64,000 bases of DNA from Rickettsiales bacterium (GCA_017444095.1 JAFSXM010000021.1:24140-88139); one strand, 5' to 3'. Positions 28,555 through 38,384 are shown, counted from the first letter of the stretch. The notes: generated by a model not told the origin, from the sequence alone. Translations and numbers: made by a program.

Positions 28555-29118
28555 TTACTCCTCAACACTTTCATCAATTACTTCACTAACATCATTATTA
28601 AAATCAACATTTTTATTCATTTTTTTTGATAAACCATAATAATACTTGGATGATTTTAAATTCAATAATGCTGAAACAGTGGCAGAAGACAGATTATACA
28701 CATTTGATGAACCGATACATTTTGCTACAACATCTTTCACACCGAGACATTCTAATATAGTTCTAACAGCACCACCGGCGATAACACCGCGACCTACTTG
28801 TGCTGGACGAATAACTATTTTTGTAGCACCGCTTTTTGCCATAACTACATGTGGAACGGTTTTATCTTTTGTTAAAACAATTTGATATAAATTCTTTTTT
28901 GCATTATTGATTGCTTTTTTACGGGCATCGTTAATCTCCAATGACTTACCAAGACCAACACCAAAGCAACCATTTTTATTTCCAATAACCACCAACACCG
29001 AAAAAGAGAAAATTCTACCACCCTTCACTACTTTAACAACACGAGAAATAGACAAAACCTTTTCCTCAAATTCAACATTATAAAATTTTTTATTTAAAAC
29101 CTTTGAACTTACTAACAT
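28555..29118 (-). CDS. rpsE: Ribosomal protein uS5
   Basis: 187 residues. Core segments GGRIFSFSVLVVIGNKNGCFG and GRGVIAGGAVRTILECLGVKD are typical. A short acidic tail extends the C-terminus. The rpmD gene (uL30) that normally follows is absent; rplO begins after 25 bases. Confidence 0.96.
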   Translation of the reverse strand: MLVSSKVLNKKFYNVEFEEKVLSISRVVKVVKGGRIFSFSVLVVIGNKNGCFGVGLGKSLEINDARKKAINNAKKNLYQIVLTKDKTVPHVVMAKSGATKIVIRPAQVGRGVIAGGAVRTILECLGVKDVVAKCIGSSNVYNLSSATVSALLNLKSSKYYYGLSKKMNKNVDFNNDVSEVIDESVEE

Positions 29119-29125
29119 ATGTATA

Positions 29126-29467
29126 TTAAATATTACTATAAAAACTATCTGCTAATGCCTTAACGACACCGTGAAAAATCTTCTCTGCTCTATTGAAAGA
29201 AGGTTTTTGTATTTTTAGCTCACTGCATTTCTTGGCCAATTCTATACCCAATTTCGTAGCATTCTCAATATTTCTTGAATTACCTTTATTATTAAACACC
29301 AATGTAGATACAGAACATAAAGTATTACCATTTGATAGATCTACAACCTGTGCATAGATGTTTTTATTACTAACAAATAACAAAACCTCATTTTGGCAAC
29401 CATAACCAAACTTATTCCTAATCTTTTTAATAGCACTACTCCTTTTTTGTTTCTTCAAACTACGCAT
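29126..29467 (-). CDS. rplR: Ribosomal protein uL18
   Basis: 114 residues from the ATG 5 bases after the rplF stop. NKNIYAQVVDLSNGNTLCSVST and the end KIFHGVVKALADSF match uL18, a 5S rRNA-binding protein. Divergent and basic, but the position between rplF and rpsE settles it. Confidence 0.92.
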   Translation of the reverse strand: MRSLKKQKRSSAIKKIRNKFGYGCQNEVLLFVSNKNIYAQVVDLSNGNTLCSVSTLVFNNKGNSRNIENATKLGIELAKKCSELKIQKPSFNRAEKIFHGVVKALADSFYSNI

Positions 29468-29471
29468 AACA

Positions 29472-29996
29472 CTACTTTTTCTTACCTTCCTTTCTAACAA
29501 TCTTTTCATCATTTAAAAATATACCCTTCCCCTTATAAGGTTCCGGTTTCTTTAAATCTCTAATCATTCTCGCAAACTGCATAACAACAGCACGATTATT
29601 TCCAGAAATTTTTATGTTAACATCTGCATCAACAGAAACTGCAAGACCTTTTGGTATAGCCACAACGACATCATGACTAAAACCAATATACAAACGAAGA
29701 AAGTTACCGCTCACACTTGCCTTAAATCCAACACCAACCATTTTCAAGTTAGCAACACATCCTTTCACAAGATCTGTCATGGCATTTTTAACCAACACAT
29801 AGCTGGTTCCCAACATTCCCTCGTCTTTATCCTTAAGAGATTGAAACGATAAACCATTTTCTATGCCAATTTTTACAAAACCATTTGTATTAACCAATAT
29901 ACTGCTAATAGAGTTTGAAACAATAACACCATTATCATTGCTTGATAATTTTATTCCTTCTAAAACCGGTAATTGTTTTTTAACCATTCTTGACAT
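29472..29996 (-). CDS. rplF: Ribosomal protein uL6
   Basis: 174 residues from MSRMVKKQLPVLEGIKL. VGVGFKASVSGNFLRLYIGFSH and the end KPEPYKGKGIFLNDEKIVRKEGKKK are diagnostic. The start is the ATG that lies right after rpsH. Confidence 0.97.
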   Translation of the reverse strand: MSRMVKKQLPVLEGIKLSSNDNGVIVSNSISSILVNTNGFVKIGIENGLSFQSLKDKDEGMLGTSYVLVKNAMTDLVKGCVANLKMVGVGFKASVSGNFLRLYIGFSHDVVVAIPKGLAVSVDADVNIKISGNNRAVVMQFARMIRDLKKPEPYKGKGIFLNDEKIVRKEGKKK

Positions 29997-29997
29997 A

Positions 29998-30399
29998 TTA
30001 AAAAATTTCACACAAAACTTCACCACCAATATTATTAATTATAGCTTCATCAATCTTCATAACACCATTAGATGTCGAAATAATACACAGAGCATAAGGA
30101 TTATAAGAATATCTCTTTTTTAGCTCATTAACATTTTCATAAATTCTTCTACTTGGTTTAGAAAACAACCTAAATGTATTAACAACTTTTTTACCAGCAA
30201 CCACCATTAACCAAATCTCGATACTTTTTTTACCATTATTATCAATAATGCGATAATCCTTAATATACCCACATTGTTTCGCAATTTCCATAACAGCTTC
30301 ACAAACTTTATTATACTCTACTACAACTGGGTCATCATAAAAATAATTCTTATTCCCAATGGCAGACAACATATTGGCAAGTAAATATTTTCCAGACAT
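29998..30399 (-). CDS. rpsH: Ribosomal protein uS8
   Basis: 133 residues. LANMLSAIGNKNYFYDDP and the C-terminal STSNGVMKIDEAIINNIGGE match the family signature. It overlaps neither neighbour; one-base spacing to rpsN suggests translational coupling. Confidence 0.96.
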   Translation of the reverse strand: MSGKYLLANMLSAIGNKNYFYDDPVVVEYNKVCEAVMEIAKQCGYIKDYRIIDNNGKKSIEIWLMVVAGKKVVNTFRLFSKPSRRIYENVNELKKRYSYNPYALCIISTSNGVMKIDEAIINNIGGEVLCEIF

Positions 30400-30400
30400 A

Positions 30401-30697
30401 TTAATTTTTTTTCAAACCAGCAATTAAACCAAAAGAAGCATAGTGCCTTAAAGCACCACGACATAAACCAACACCGCCTCTATATCCACGAGGACGACCC
30501 GTAATCGCACACCTATTCCTATATCTAATATAAGAACCTCTACGGGTTTTATCTAATACCTTCATAACTTTAAACAATTCCTCATTATCGAGCGAACTAT
30601 CTAACATTTTTTTTCCTAATTCAGTTCTAATTTTATACATTGAATGTATAAGTGCGGATGTCTTTTTATTTTTATCAACAATACTCTTCTTTGCCAT
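30401..30697 (-). CDS. rpsN: Ribosomal protein uS14 (zinc-free type)
   Basis: 98 residues. RNRCAITGRPRGYRGGVGL and the end LRHYASFGLIAGLKK are typical. The CxxC zinc motifs of the short form are absent. Confidence 0.97.
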   Translation of the reverse strand: MAKKSIVDKNKKTSALIHSMYKIRTELGKKMLDSSLDNEELFKVMKVLDKTRRGSYIRYRNRCAITGRPRGYRGGVGLCRGALRHYASFGLIAGLKKN

Positions 30698-30698
30698 A

Positions 30699-31238
30699 CT
30701 ACTTTATAGGAAACTCAAAACCATTTAACAAATCACAAGCCTGCTCTTTACTAACAGCATTCTTTATTGTTAACATAATATTTAGTCCACGATTTTTGAC
30801 TATCGTATCATAACTTAATTCATTAAAAATCAAGTGATCTTTTATACCAAAAGCAAAATTATTATGACTATCAAATGATTTTTTTGAAAAACCTTTAAAA
30901 TCATGCACCCTTGGTAAAGCTAAATATACCAATCTCTCCAAAAATTCATACATCACTTTTCCTCTCAAAGTAACAAATAAACCAACCATTTGGTTCTCTT
31001 TTAAATTAAAACCAGCAATAGCTCTTTTCGACTTACGATAACAAGGTTTACGACCGGTAATCAATGCTAACTCATTCATCGTTCCATCAAATACTTTCTT
31101 ATCGCCACCATCTTTTCCAATGCCAGCACTAACAACAATCTTTGTAATTTTTGGAACACAATGCGGATTGGAAATATTATACTTTTTCATCAAATCGCCT
31201 GATATTTTACTCTTATATAATTCTTCAAAATATGTCAT
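30699..31238 (-). CDS. rplE: Ribosomal protein uL5
   Basis: 179 residues. NPHCVPKITKIVVSAGIGK, ITGRKPCYRKSKRAIAGF and RVHDFKGFSKKSFDSHNNF are family segments. It binds 5S rRNA. Confidence 0.97.
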   Translation of the reverse strand: MTYFEELYKSKISGDLMKKYNISNPHCVPKITKIVVSAGIGKDGGDKKVFDGTMNELALITGRKPCYRKSKRAIAGFNLKENQMVGLFVTLRGKVMYEFLERLVYLALPRVHDFKGFSKKSFDSHNNFAFGIKDHLIFNELSYDTIVKNRGLNIMLTIKNAVSKEQACDLLNGFEFPIK

Positions 31239-31240
31239 AA

Positions 31241-31537
31241 TTAACCTTTTTTAACACTCTTAACACTCTTTTTAACCGATGTAGAACCAGATTTTACCAA
31301 TTTTACCTTAGATCTATGCAAAGGTTTCTCCCTTTTTAAGAAATTTTGATTATTATTATGTTCTGGTTTTACTGCTCTTTTAACAATATTAATGCCTTCA
31401 ACTAATATTGTACCATACTTTGGAAACACACATTTTACTACACCTTTCTTTCCCTTATCACTACCAGATATAACAACAATGCTATCTCCTTTTTTTATTC
31501 CAAATTTACCTCTAAACTTTACAAAACTTTTAATCAT
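31241..31537 (-). CDS. rplX: Ribosomal protein uL24
   Basis: 98 residues from MIKSFVKFRGKFGIKKGD. The KOW motif is GDSIVVISGSDKGKKGVVK. The longer start would overlap rplN, so the ATG 7 bases after the rplN stop is used. The tail is a serine-valine-lysine repeat. Confidence 0.95.
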   Translation of the reverse strand: MIKSFVKFRGKFGIKKGDSIVVISGSDKGKKGVVKCVFPKYGTILVEGINIVKRAVKPEHNNNQNFLKREKPLHRSKVKLVKSGSTSVKKSVKSVKKG

Positions 31538-31544
31538 AAATACC

Positions 31545-31913
31545 TTATAAAACCTCAGGAGCCAAAGAAGCAATCTTTGGAAAGTCCCTCTTTATTTCTC
31601 TTGCCACAGGCCCTAAAACACGAGTAGCTATAGGCTCATGTGTCTTGTTGTCTATCAATACAACCGCATTATCACCAAAAGATATGTAAGAACCATCATT
31701 ACGATATATTTTACCCTTTGTTCTAACGATAACGGCATAATGCTTGTCTCCCTTTTTAATTTTTGAGTTTGGTTTTACTTTTTTAACCGCAACCATAACA
31801 ATATCACCAACATTGGCAACATTATCACCCGTGCTACCATTGATGCCAAAACATTTAACGAGTTCGGCATCAGAGTTACATGCTACATTTAAAATACTAC
31901 CCATTATAATCAT
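31545..31913 (-). CDS. rplN: Ribosomal protein uL14
   Basis: 122 residues. The start ATG overlaps the rpsQ stop in an ATGA arrangement. NDGSYISFGDNAVVLID, ATRVLGPVAREIKR and KIASLAPEVL are diagnostic. Confidence 0.97.
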   Translation of the reverse strand: MIIMGSILNVACNSDAELVKCFGINGSTGDNVANVGDIVMVAVKKVKPNSKIKKGDKHYAVIVRTKGKIYRNDGSYISFGDNAVVLIDNKTHEPIATRVLGPVAREIKRDFPKIASLAPEVL

Positions 31914-32137
31914 ATTGCAACAGATACAACACAATGTTTTTTCTTCTTTGAATAAGGTCTACAAGGTATAATACCAACTTTCATACCAACATCAATATTA
32001 GCATCACCGGTATAATGACACATAAAATATTTCTTACTATAAACCACTTTCTTATACAAAGGATGTATTTTACTCTCCATAATAACCACCTTTACGGTGC
32101 AACTATCAATAATTTTTACAACATTTGCAACTAACAT
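31910..32137 (-). CDS. rpsQ: Ribosomal protein uS17
   Basis: 75 residues. KVVIMESKIHPLYKKVV and the end CRPYSKKKKHCVVSVAI match uS17. Confidence 0.95.
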   Translation of the reverse strand: MLVANVVKIIDSCTVKVVIMESKIHPLYKKVVYSKKYFMCHYTGDANIDVGMKVGIIPCRPYSKKKKHCVVSVAI

Positions 32138-32139
32138 AA

Positions 32140-32331
32140 TTATTTATCATTTTTACTATTCAATATTGTCAATATTCTTGCATTATCTCTTTTTAATAAA
32201 CGAATATTCGCTGTGTTCTTTAAATTGCCAAGACATTTCTTAACACAATCACTAATTATAATACTGCGATTATCAGCTAATAACTTCCTTAAATCAGCAA
32301 TAGACATGTCTTTAAATTTACTCTTAGTCAT
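32140..32331 (-). CDS. rpmC: Ribosomal protein uL29
   Basis: 63 residues from MTKSKFKDMSIADLRKLL. The C-terminal NIRLLKRDNARILTIL is the family helix. The start is the ATG 7 bases after rplP. Confidence 0.93.
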   Translation of the reverse strand: MTKSKFKDMSIADLRKLLADNRSIIISDCVKKCLGNLKNTANIRLLKRDNARILTILNSKNDK

Positions 32332-32338
32332 ATAACTA

Positions 32339-32755
32339 TTACAAATAAGCAAACTTTCTTTTAATAACAAAACACGGAATTGATAACTTAAATTTAGCCT
32401 TTTCTAATGCTTCCATAGCAACTGCCTCACTAACATTATCAACTTCCATTATAACTGTTCCTTTTTTGACCGGTGCTATCCAATACTCGACACCACTTTT
32501 ACCACCACCCATACGAGTACCAACTGGCTTTTTTGTCACAGGCAAATGAGGAAACACCCTCATGTAAAGAGCACCATTTCTATTCATTGTTCTACTGACA
32601 ACTTTTCTCATAGCCTCCAATTCTTTACCAGAAAGCTTAATGTTGGCACCAGCAACCAATCCATAGGAACCATAAGAAACCTCATTACACTTCTGTGCCA
32701 CACCAGCAACTGTAATTTTTTGAAATTTGGCAAATTTTGTTTTTTTTGGTTGCAT
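32339..32755 (-). CDS. rplP: Ribosomal protein uL16
   Basis: 138 residues. MQPKKTKFAKFQK, RVFPHLPVTKKPVGTRMGGG and the end KLSIPCFVIKRK are diagnostic. Confidence 0.98.
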   Translation of the reverse strand: MQPKKTKFAKFQKITVAGVAQKCNEVSYGSYGLVAGANIKLSGKELEAMRKVVSRTMNRNGALYMRVFPHLPVTKKPVGTRMGGGKSGVEYWIAPVKKGTVIMEVDNVSEAVAMEALEKAKFKLSIPCFVIKRKFAYL

Positions 32756-32758
32756 AAA

Positions 32759-33394
32759 CTATCTCTTAGAACAAATCCAAACACGAATACCGATAATACC
32801 ATAAGTGGTTAAAGCACTTTGGCAAGAATAATCTATATCTGCTCGCAAAGTATGTAAAGGAATAACACCTTCTTTAAAAGTTTCTGTTCTTGCTATTTCG
32901 GCTCCATTCAACCTACCAGCACAACTAACCTTAATACCAACAGCACCGGACTTCATAACACTCTCTATGGTACTTTTCACCGCCCGTTTGAATGATTGTC
33001 GATTTTCTATTCTATCAGCAATATTTCTTGCCACAACATTTGCACTTAAATTTGGATGTTTAAGCTCTTTAACATCAACATTAACAATATCTGTATTTAA
33101 CTCTTTCTTTAATGTCTTCTCTATCTGTTCTATATTCTCTCCTTTTTTACCTATAACCAAACTAATTTTACCTGAATAAACAGAAACCTTTATTGGTTTA
33201 TTTCCAGACCTTTCTATATTGACATTTCCAACTGAATATTTACTTGAATTGTCGTTGAAGAAATTCTGTATTTTTAAATCCCCTACAACACCTTTAACAT
33301 AATCTTTCTTATTTTTGATATACCAATTGGAAGCCCAAGTCCTCTTATTACCATTATTAACTCTAAAACCAATAGGATTTACTTTTTGCCCCAT
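32759..33394 (-). CDS. rpsC: Ribosomal protein uS3
   Basis: 211 residues. MGQKVNPIGFRVNNGNKRTW, the KH domain (SLVIGKKGENIEQIEKTL) and GRLNGAEIARTETFKEG are canonical. It lines the mRNA entry channel. Confidence 0.98.
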   Translation of the reverse strand: MGQKVNPIGFRVNNGNKRTWASNWYIKNKKDYVKGVVGDLKIQNFFNDNSSKYSVGNVNIERSGNKPIKVSVYSGKISLVIGKKGENIEQIEKTLKKELNTDIVNVDVKELKHPNLSANVVARNIADRIENRQSFKRAVKSTIESVMKSGAVGIKVSCAGRLNGAEIARTETFKEGVIPLHTLRADIDYSCQSALTTYGIIGIRVWICSKR

Positions 33395-33399
33395 ACAAA

Positions 33400-33768
33400 T
33401 TATACATTCTTAACACTTTTTTTATTGTCAATGTTTTTTTCGGCTAAAACAATCCTTATATTTGAAAATCTTTTTTCTATTCTCGTCGCACGACCTCTGC
33501 CTCTTGGCATAGACCTTTTCAATACCATTGCCTTACCAACATCAACTCTAACTATATTTAATCTACTTCTATCAATTTTAAAATTATGTTCTGCATTAGC
33601 AACAGCAGAAGATAAGAGCTTTTTGACAATTACGGCAACTCTTTTTTCACAAAAAGTCAATTGTGCATCAGCATCAATTACACTCATGCCTCTAATTAAA
33701 TTAGCAACCAAGTTCAGTTTGTAAAAACTACCTTTAATATATTTCAAAGATGCTTCTATTTCCTTCAT
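33400..33768 (-). CDS. rplV: Ribosomal protein uL22
   Basis: 122 residues. AVANAEHNFKIDRSRLNI and SMPRGRGRATRIEKRFSNI match uL22, which lines the peptide exit tunnel. Confidence 0.96.
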   Translation of the reverse strand: MKEIEASLKYIKGSFYKLNLVANLIRGMSVIDADAQLTFCEKRVAVIVKKLLSSAVANAEHNFKIDRSRLNIVRVDVGKAMVLKRSMPRGRGRATRIEKRFSNIRIVLAEKNIDNKKSVKNV

Positions 33769-33776
33769 AACTAAAA

Positions 33777-34043
33777 CTATCCACCTCTCTTTTGCACTGC
33801 ATGTTTAGGTAATTTACGGGTCAAAGCAAATTCACCTAATTTTCTACCAACCATATTTTCCACAATCACAACTGGCATAAAACCCTTTCCATTGTAAACT
33901 AATAGAGTACAGCCGACAAAATCTGGATAGATTGTGGAACGACGAGACCAAGTTTTAATCTGTCGTTTTCTTAATTCAGGATTACGAACCTTCATCAATA
34001 ACTGATAAGAAACATATGGAATTTTTTTCAATGATCTGGACAT
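33777..34043 (-). CDS. rpsS: Ribosomal protein uS19
   Basis: 88 residues. [38 protein letters not shown] and [13 protein letters not shown] are diagnostic. Confidence 0.98.
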   Translation of the reverse strand: MSRSLKKIPYVSYQLLMKVRNPELRKRQIKTWSRRSTIYPDFVGCTLLVYNGKGFMPVVIVENMVGRKLGEFALTRKLPKHAVQKRGG

Positions 34044-34053
34044 AAACTAAACC

Positions 34054-34881
34054 TTAATTTTTCTTTTTTCTTGAAACAATATATTTATTAGTAAACTTTC
34101 TTGTTCTGGTCTTCAAACCTTTTGCACATTGACCCCAAGGAGAACGAGGAATACCACCTCTTGTTCTACCACCCAATGGATGATCAACTGGATTCATACA
34201 TTCACCTCTTGTGTGAGGTCTAAAACCAGCCCACCTTCTACGACCTGCTTTCCCGTCTTTTGTATTTTGATGTTGAATGTTAGAAACAATACCAATTGTA
34301 GCCATACACTCGGCAGGAACCAACCTTGTTTCACCAGATAACAACTTCAAAACCGCATATCCATTTTCTTTACCAGCAAGCTTTACATAAGCACCTGCAG
34401 AACGAGCAAGCTTCGCGCCACAACCAGCTTTTAATTCAACACAACAAACATTTGTTCCTATTGGTATTTCAGACAAAGGCAATGACATACCATTTTTTAA
34501 TGATACATCATCAGCATTTTTCATATTTAAAATTGTATCACCGACTTTCATTCCATCAACAGCAATCATATATTCCATCTTGCCGTTATCATATTTCAAT
34601 AATGCAATTTCAGCTGTTCTGTTTGGATCATATTCCAATGAAACCACATTAGCCTTAATATCAAAAATAGTCTTTTTAAATGCAATCAATCTATATTTAT
34701 TCTTATTGGCACCACCGCGAAAACGAGTAGTAATCTGTCCAAAAGAATTACGGCCACCAGTTGACTTTTTTGTAACAACCAAAGATTTACAAGGCTTATT
34801 TTTTCTTGAAGAACTACGAAGAATGACAGTCCCTCTCATTGAATTCGTATATGCAGTATTAACCTTTAATGCACCAGACAT
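34054..34881 (-). CDS. rplB: Ribosomal protein uL2
   Basis: 275 residues. GRNSFGQITTRFRGGANKNK, LARSAGAYVKLAGKE and the peptidyl-transferase-proximal MNPVDHPLGGRTRGGIPRSP with its conserved histidine are intact. Confidence 0.98.
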   Translation of the reverse strand: MSGALKVNTAYTNSMRGTVILRSSSRKNKPCKSLVVTKKSTGGRNSFGQITTRFRGGANKNKYRLIAFKKTIFDIKANVVSLEYDPNRTAEIALLKYDNGKMEYMIAVDGMKVGDTILNMKNADDVSLKNGMSLPLSEIPIGTNVCCVELKAGCGAKLARSAGAYVKLAGKENGYAVLKLLSGETRLVPAECMATIGIVSNIQHQNTKDGKAGRRRWAGFRPHTRGECMNPVDHPLGGRTRGGIPRSPWGQCAKGLKTRTRKFTNKYIVSRKKKN

Positions 34882-34886
34882 AACAA

Positions 34887-35165
34887 TTATTTTTTAACAA
34901 CATTATCAAAATCAATTTTCATCCCACTCGCAACTTTGACATAAACCTTCTTGCGACCATTTATTTCTCCTGTAACACCTCTAAATGACTTATATTTTTT
35001 TGGTCTAACCAATGTCATCACATTTACAATCTTAACACCAAAAATACTTTCAATTTCCTTTTTAATAACATCTTTTCTCATTTCAACTGGAACAATAAAA
35101 GTATATATTCCAGTTTCAATTAACTTTGAAGATTTTTCTGTACTAAGAGGTTTTACAGCCATCAT
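34887..35165 (-). CDS. rplW: Ribosomal protein uL23
   Basis: 92 residues. KPLSTEKSSKLIETGIYTFIV and KIVNVMTLVRPKKYKSFRG match uL23, the docking site at the exit tunnel for SRP and trigger factor. Confidence 0.96.
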   Translation of the reverse strand: MMAVKPLSTEKSSKLIETGIYTFIVPVEMRKDVIKKEIESIFGVKIVNVMTLVRPKKYKSFRGVTGEINGRKKVYVKVASGMKIDFDNVVKK

Positions 35166-35166
35166 A

Positions 35167-35814
35167 CTAACAATCTATATCCAACATCCTTGACATCTTC
35201 TTGACAGATTCAACATCAATCAAAATAGTATCAGCATAAATCAAGTCACGAGCAGTTAACATATTATTTGATACAAATTTTACACCTTCGATATTGCGAA
35301 CTGCAAGTAAACTATTTGGATTAACATTGCCATCATTTAAAATAACAAAATTATTACCACCAAACTTGGATAAAACATTTTTTGCATTCTTAGTCTTGCA
35401 AGAATTAAAATCAGCAACTTCTATAACAAACAATTTACCTTCCGCCAATGCTTTTGATAACAACATTGACTTTGCCAAAACTGCTTCACACTTAGGAATT
35501 TTTACAAAACCACAAACACCACGAGGCCCAAAAGCAATCCCACCACCTCTCATTTGTGCAGACCTCATTGAACCTTGACGAGCATTACCTGTGTGTTTTT
35601 GCTTAAATGGCTTTTTTCCAGTCCCAGATACCTCTGAGACATTTTTTGTTTTATTTGTTGGTACATAACTTGCTGACTTCATACGGGCAAAATACATACT
35701 CATAAACTTATTATCATAAGCAATGGCGAACACATCATCATTCAGCTCAATCGAACTTCCTGTTTCTTCACCACTTTTTAATGTATATATATTAGCATTC
35801 ACAGGACAAACCAT
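35167..35814 (-). CDS. rplD: Ribosomal protein uL4
   Basis: 215 residues. TGKKPFKQKHTGNARQGSMRS, RGGGIAFGPRG and VEVADFNSCKTKN-like segments are typical. The first ATG overlaps the end of rplC by 22 bases, suggesting coupling. Confidence 0.95.
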   Translation of the reverse strand: MVCPVNANIYTLKSGEETGSSIELNDDVFAIAYDNKFMSMYFARMKSASYVPTNKTKNVSEVSGTGKKPFKQKHTGNARQGSMRSAQMRGGGIAFGPRGVCGFVKIPKCEAVLAKSMLLSKALAEGKLFVIEVADFNSCKTKNAKNVLSKFGGNNFVILNDGNVNPNSLLAVRNIEGVKFVSNNMLTARDLIYADTILIDVESVKKMSRMLDIDC

Positions 35815-36466
35815 TAACTACATTATCACTTGATATATTTTTCTTAATTGAATTCGTGATATACACAACATTGTTCTTTTTACCCGGTATAGAACCACGA
35901 ACAGCAATAATATTATTATCTTTATCAACAACACAAACCTTCAAGTTTTGTATGCAAATATTAACATTACCCATATGTCCAGCCATCTTTTTACCTTTAA
36001 AAACACGACCCGGTAAAGTTCTATTTCCAGTTGAGCCAAGGGAGCGATGTGTTAAAGAAACACCATGTGAAGCAGGAAGACCTCCAAAACCCCACCTTTT
36101 CATTGCACCTTGAAAACCTTTACCAATAGTCTTTGCACGAACATCAATCAATGTGTTTAATAAATAATCTCCTATTTCCATTTTTGTATTAGGGGCAAAA
36201 TTGATATTCTCATTAAAAGAAAATTCTTTAACAACACGACGACAAATAATATCTTTCTTAGCAATATCACTTCTTTGTGGTTTGTTAATTTTTTTATCTT
36301 TTATCTCTTCATTCCCAGCTAAAATAAGTCCATATTTATTACCATAATTACGAACTTCAACAACATTATTTGGCAATACTTCAATTAAAGTTACAGGAAC
36401 AGACTTATTATCAATAAACACATTAGTCATTCCCAACTTTTTTCCAATCAAAGCAATTTTAGACAT
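35792..36466 (-). CDS. rplC: Ribosomal protein uL3
   Basis: 225 residues from MSKIALIGKKLGMTNVF. FQGAMKRWGFGGLPASHG, SHRSLGSTGNRT-like and RVFKGKKMAGHMGN are diagnostic. It is the first gene of the cluster: rpsJ, tuf and fusA, which usually lie upstream in alphaproteobacteria, are not here, and argS diverges 165 bases away. Confidence 0.97.
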   Translation of the reverse strand: MSKIALIGKKLGMTNVFIDNKSVPVTLIEVLPNNVVEVRNYGNKYGLILAGNEEIKDKKINKPQRSDIAKKDIICRRVVKEFSFNENINFAPNTKMEIGDYLLNTLIDVRAKTIGKGFQGAMKRWGFGGLPASHGVSLTHRSLGSTGNRTLPGRVFKGKKMAGHMGNVNICIQNLKVCVVDKDNNIIAVRGSIPGKKNNVVYITNSIKKNISSDNVVNGLSCEC

Positions 36467-36631
36467 CTTCTTTTTCTCAAAAGACAAAAAATAATTTGCA
36501 AGCTTTTTTTAAAACAATTTATTTTTATCAAAAATATATCAGTAATACCACAATAACTGCAATAATATGTAAACATTTAATAATTGACATTTTAATTTAG
36601 AACCTTTCAGCTTATTTTAAGATAAAATGTT

Positions 36632-38347
36632 ATGCTTGCAAAATTAGAAAAAGATATAAAAAATATTATATGTAAAACATATAATACCATTGATAACAAT
36701 AACCATCTAAACACAATAACAAACAAACTTATATTTGAATTACCGCCAGAAAAATTTATAAATGATTTTGATATTTCCACCAATATAGCATTATGTATGG
36801 CAAAAGATTTACACAAAAATCCATTAGAAATTGCTTATGAACTAAAAAATGAAATTCAAAAACTTGAATACATTGACAATATTATCGTTGAAAAACCAGC
36901 ATTTCTAAACATTAGGCTCAAAGATAATATTTTGTTGCAGATGGCAGAAGATGTATCACGAAATGGAGATAGAAATATCATTAAAAATCTTGGAAATGGA
37001 GAAAGAGTTAATGTAGAATTTTGTTCCGCCAATCCAACGGGACCTTTACATATAGGGCATGCAAGAGGAACAATTTTCGGCGATGTTCTTGCTTCTTTAT
37101 TGCAAAGAAGCAGTTATGATGTGTGTCGCGAGTATTATGTCAATGATGCCGGAGGACAAATGGAAAAATTAGAAAAAAGTATTCAATGGCGAATTGATGG
37201 ATGTAAAGAAGAATTACCAGATGGTTGTTATGCTGGCGACTATTTACAGGCAATAGCAAATGAAAGAAAAAAAGTTTTACTAACACACCCAGATAAAAAA
37301 TGGAGTAAAATAGAAACAGCAAAAGAAATCATTGAGACACTAATTTTACCAACAATTCAAAGATTAAAAGTAAAATATGATGTATTTACATCGGAGCAAA
37401 CATTAAAAGATAATAATGCTATTGAAAATGGAATTCAACACTTAACAGATTTAGGTTTTATTTATAAAGGAATATTACAACCACCAAAAGGAAAGCAAAT
37501 TGAAGATTATGAGCCAAGAGAGCAATTACTATTTAAATCAAGCCAATTTGGAGACGATACAGACAGACCATTAGTAAAAAGTGATGGCTCACACACATAT
37601 TTTGCAAGTGATATAGCTTATCATTATGATAAATGGAAAAGAGGCTTTAACAATATGGTAGTAGTGCTTGGAGCCGACCATAAAGGATATGTAAAAAGGT
37701 TAACATCCGCTGTAAAAGCTATCAGCAATAATGAAGGCGAAGTTCATATTAAATTATGTGAATTAGTAAATTTTATGAAAAATGGACAGATGGTAAAAAT
37801 GTCAAAACGAAAAAATAATTTTTTAACCATTGATGATGTGTTGGATGAAATAGACCCAAATATTTTAAGATTTATTATCTTAACAAGAAAGGCCGATACA
37901 GTGCTAAATTTTGATTTAGAAAAAGCAAAAGAGCAATCAAAAGATAATCCAATTTGGTATATCCAATATGCACATAGCCGTTGTTGTTCTGTATTAGAAA
38001 ATGCCAACAAACAAGGATACGACATTGATGCAGATACAAACATCATTGATAATAATTATGTTTTACCGAATGAATTTCATCGCCTATTAGTAAAAGCAAG
38101 CTTTTATACAAGATTTACAGAACTTGCCGTCAAAAATTATGAGCCATATTTTTTTGCAAACTATATCATACAGCTTGCCACAGAATTTCATTCACTTTGG
38201 TCACTTGGAATTAGTAATGATAAACTAAAATTTATTCAAGATAATAAAGATATTACTATTATACATTTACAAATTGTAAAGTGTATTAAAAACCTTCTAC
38301 ACGATGCTCTTGAAATATTTGGAATTGAAGCGCTAACGAGAATGTAA
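36632..38347 (+). CDS. argS: Arginyl-tRNA synthetase
   Basis: 571 residues, class I enzyme. FCSANPTGPLHIGHARG contains the HIGH motif, YVNDAGGQ follows, and KMSKRKNNFLTIDD replaces the second signature in the usual place. The C-terminal anticodon domain carries NPIWYIQYAHSR and ends ALEIFGIEALTRM, which is characteristic. An alternative first codon does not matter as the N-terminal Add1 domain is complete. Confidence 0.97.
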   Translation: MLAKLEKDIKNIICKTYNTIDNNNHLNTITNKLIFELPPEKFINDFDISTNIALCMAKDLHKNPLEIAYELKNEIQKLEYIDNIIVEKPAFLNIRLKDNILLQMAEDVSRNGDRNIIKNLGNGERVNVEFCSANPTGPLHIGHARGTIFGDVLASLLQRSSYDVCREYYVNDAGGQMEKLEKSIQWRIDGCKEELPDGCYAGDYLQAIANERKKVLLTHPDKKWSKIETAKEIIETLILPTIQRLKVKYDVFTSEQTLKDNNAIENGIQHLTDLGFIYKGILQPPKGKQIEDYEPREQLLFKSSQFGDDTDRPLVKSDGSHTYFASDIAYHYDKWKRGFNNMVVVLGADHKGYVKRLTSAVKAISNNEGEVHIKLCELVNFMKNGQMVKMSKRKNNFLTIDDVLDEIDPNILRFIILTRKADTVLNFDLEKAKEQSKDNPIWYIQYAHSRCCSVLENANKQGYDIDADTNIIDNNYVLPNEFHRLLVKASFYTRFTELAVKNYEPYFFANYIIQLATEFHSLWSLGISNDKLKFIQDNKDITIIHLQIVKCIKNLLHDALEIFGIEALTRM

Positions 38348-38366
38348 TTGACAAATACGATGATAT

Positions 38367-38384
38367 GTAAAGAAATTACTTTAC
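38367..38384. terminator. Short hairpin between convergent argS and prmC
   Basis: GTAAAG (38367-38372) pairs with CTTTAC (38379-38384) around AAATTA. It overlaps the prmC stop codon. No long T run follows, so the role is uncertain. Confidence 0.3.

Noticed and set aside
34129..34652. Plus-strand open frames across the ribosomal cluster
   Set aside because: They are shadows of rplB and neighbouring genes on the minus strand.
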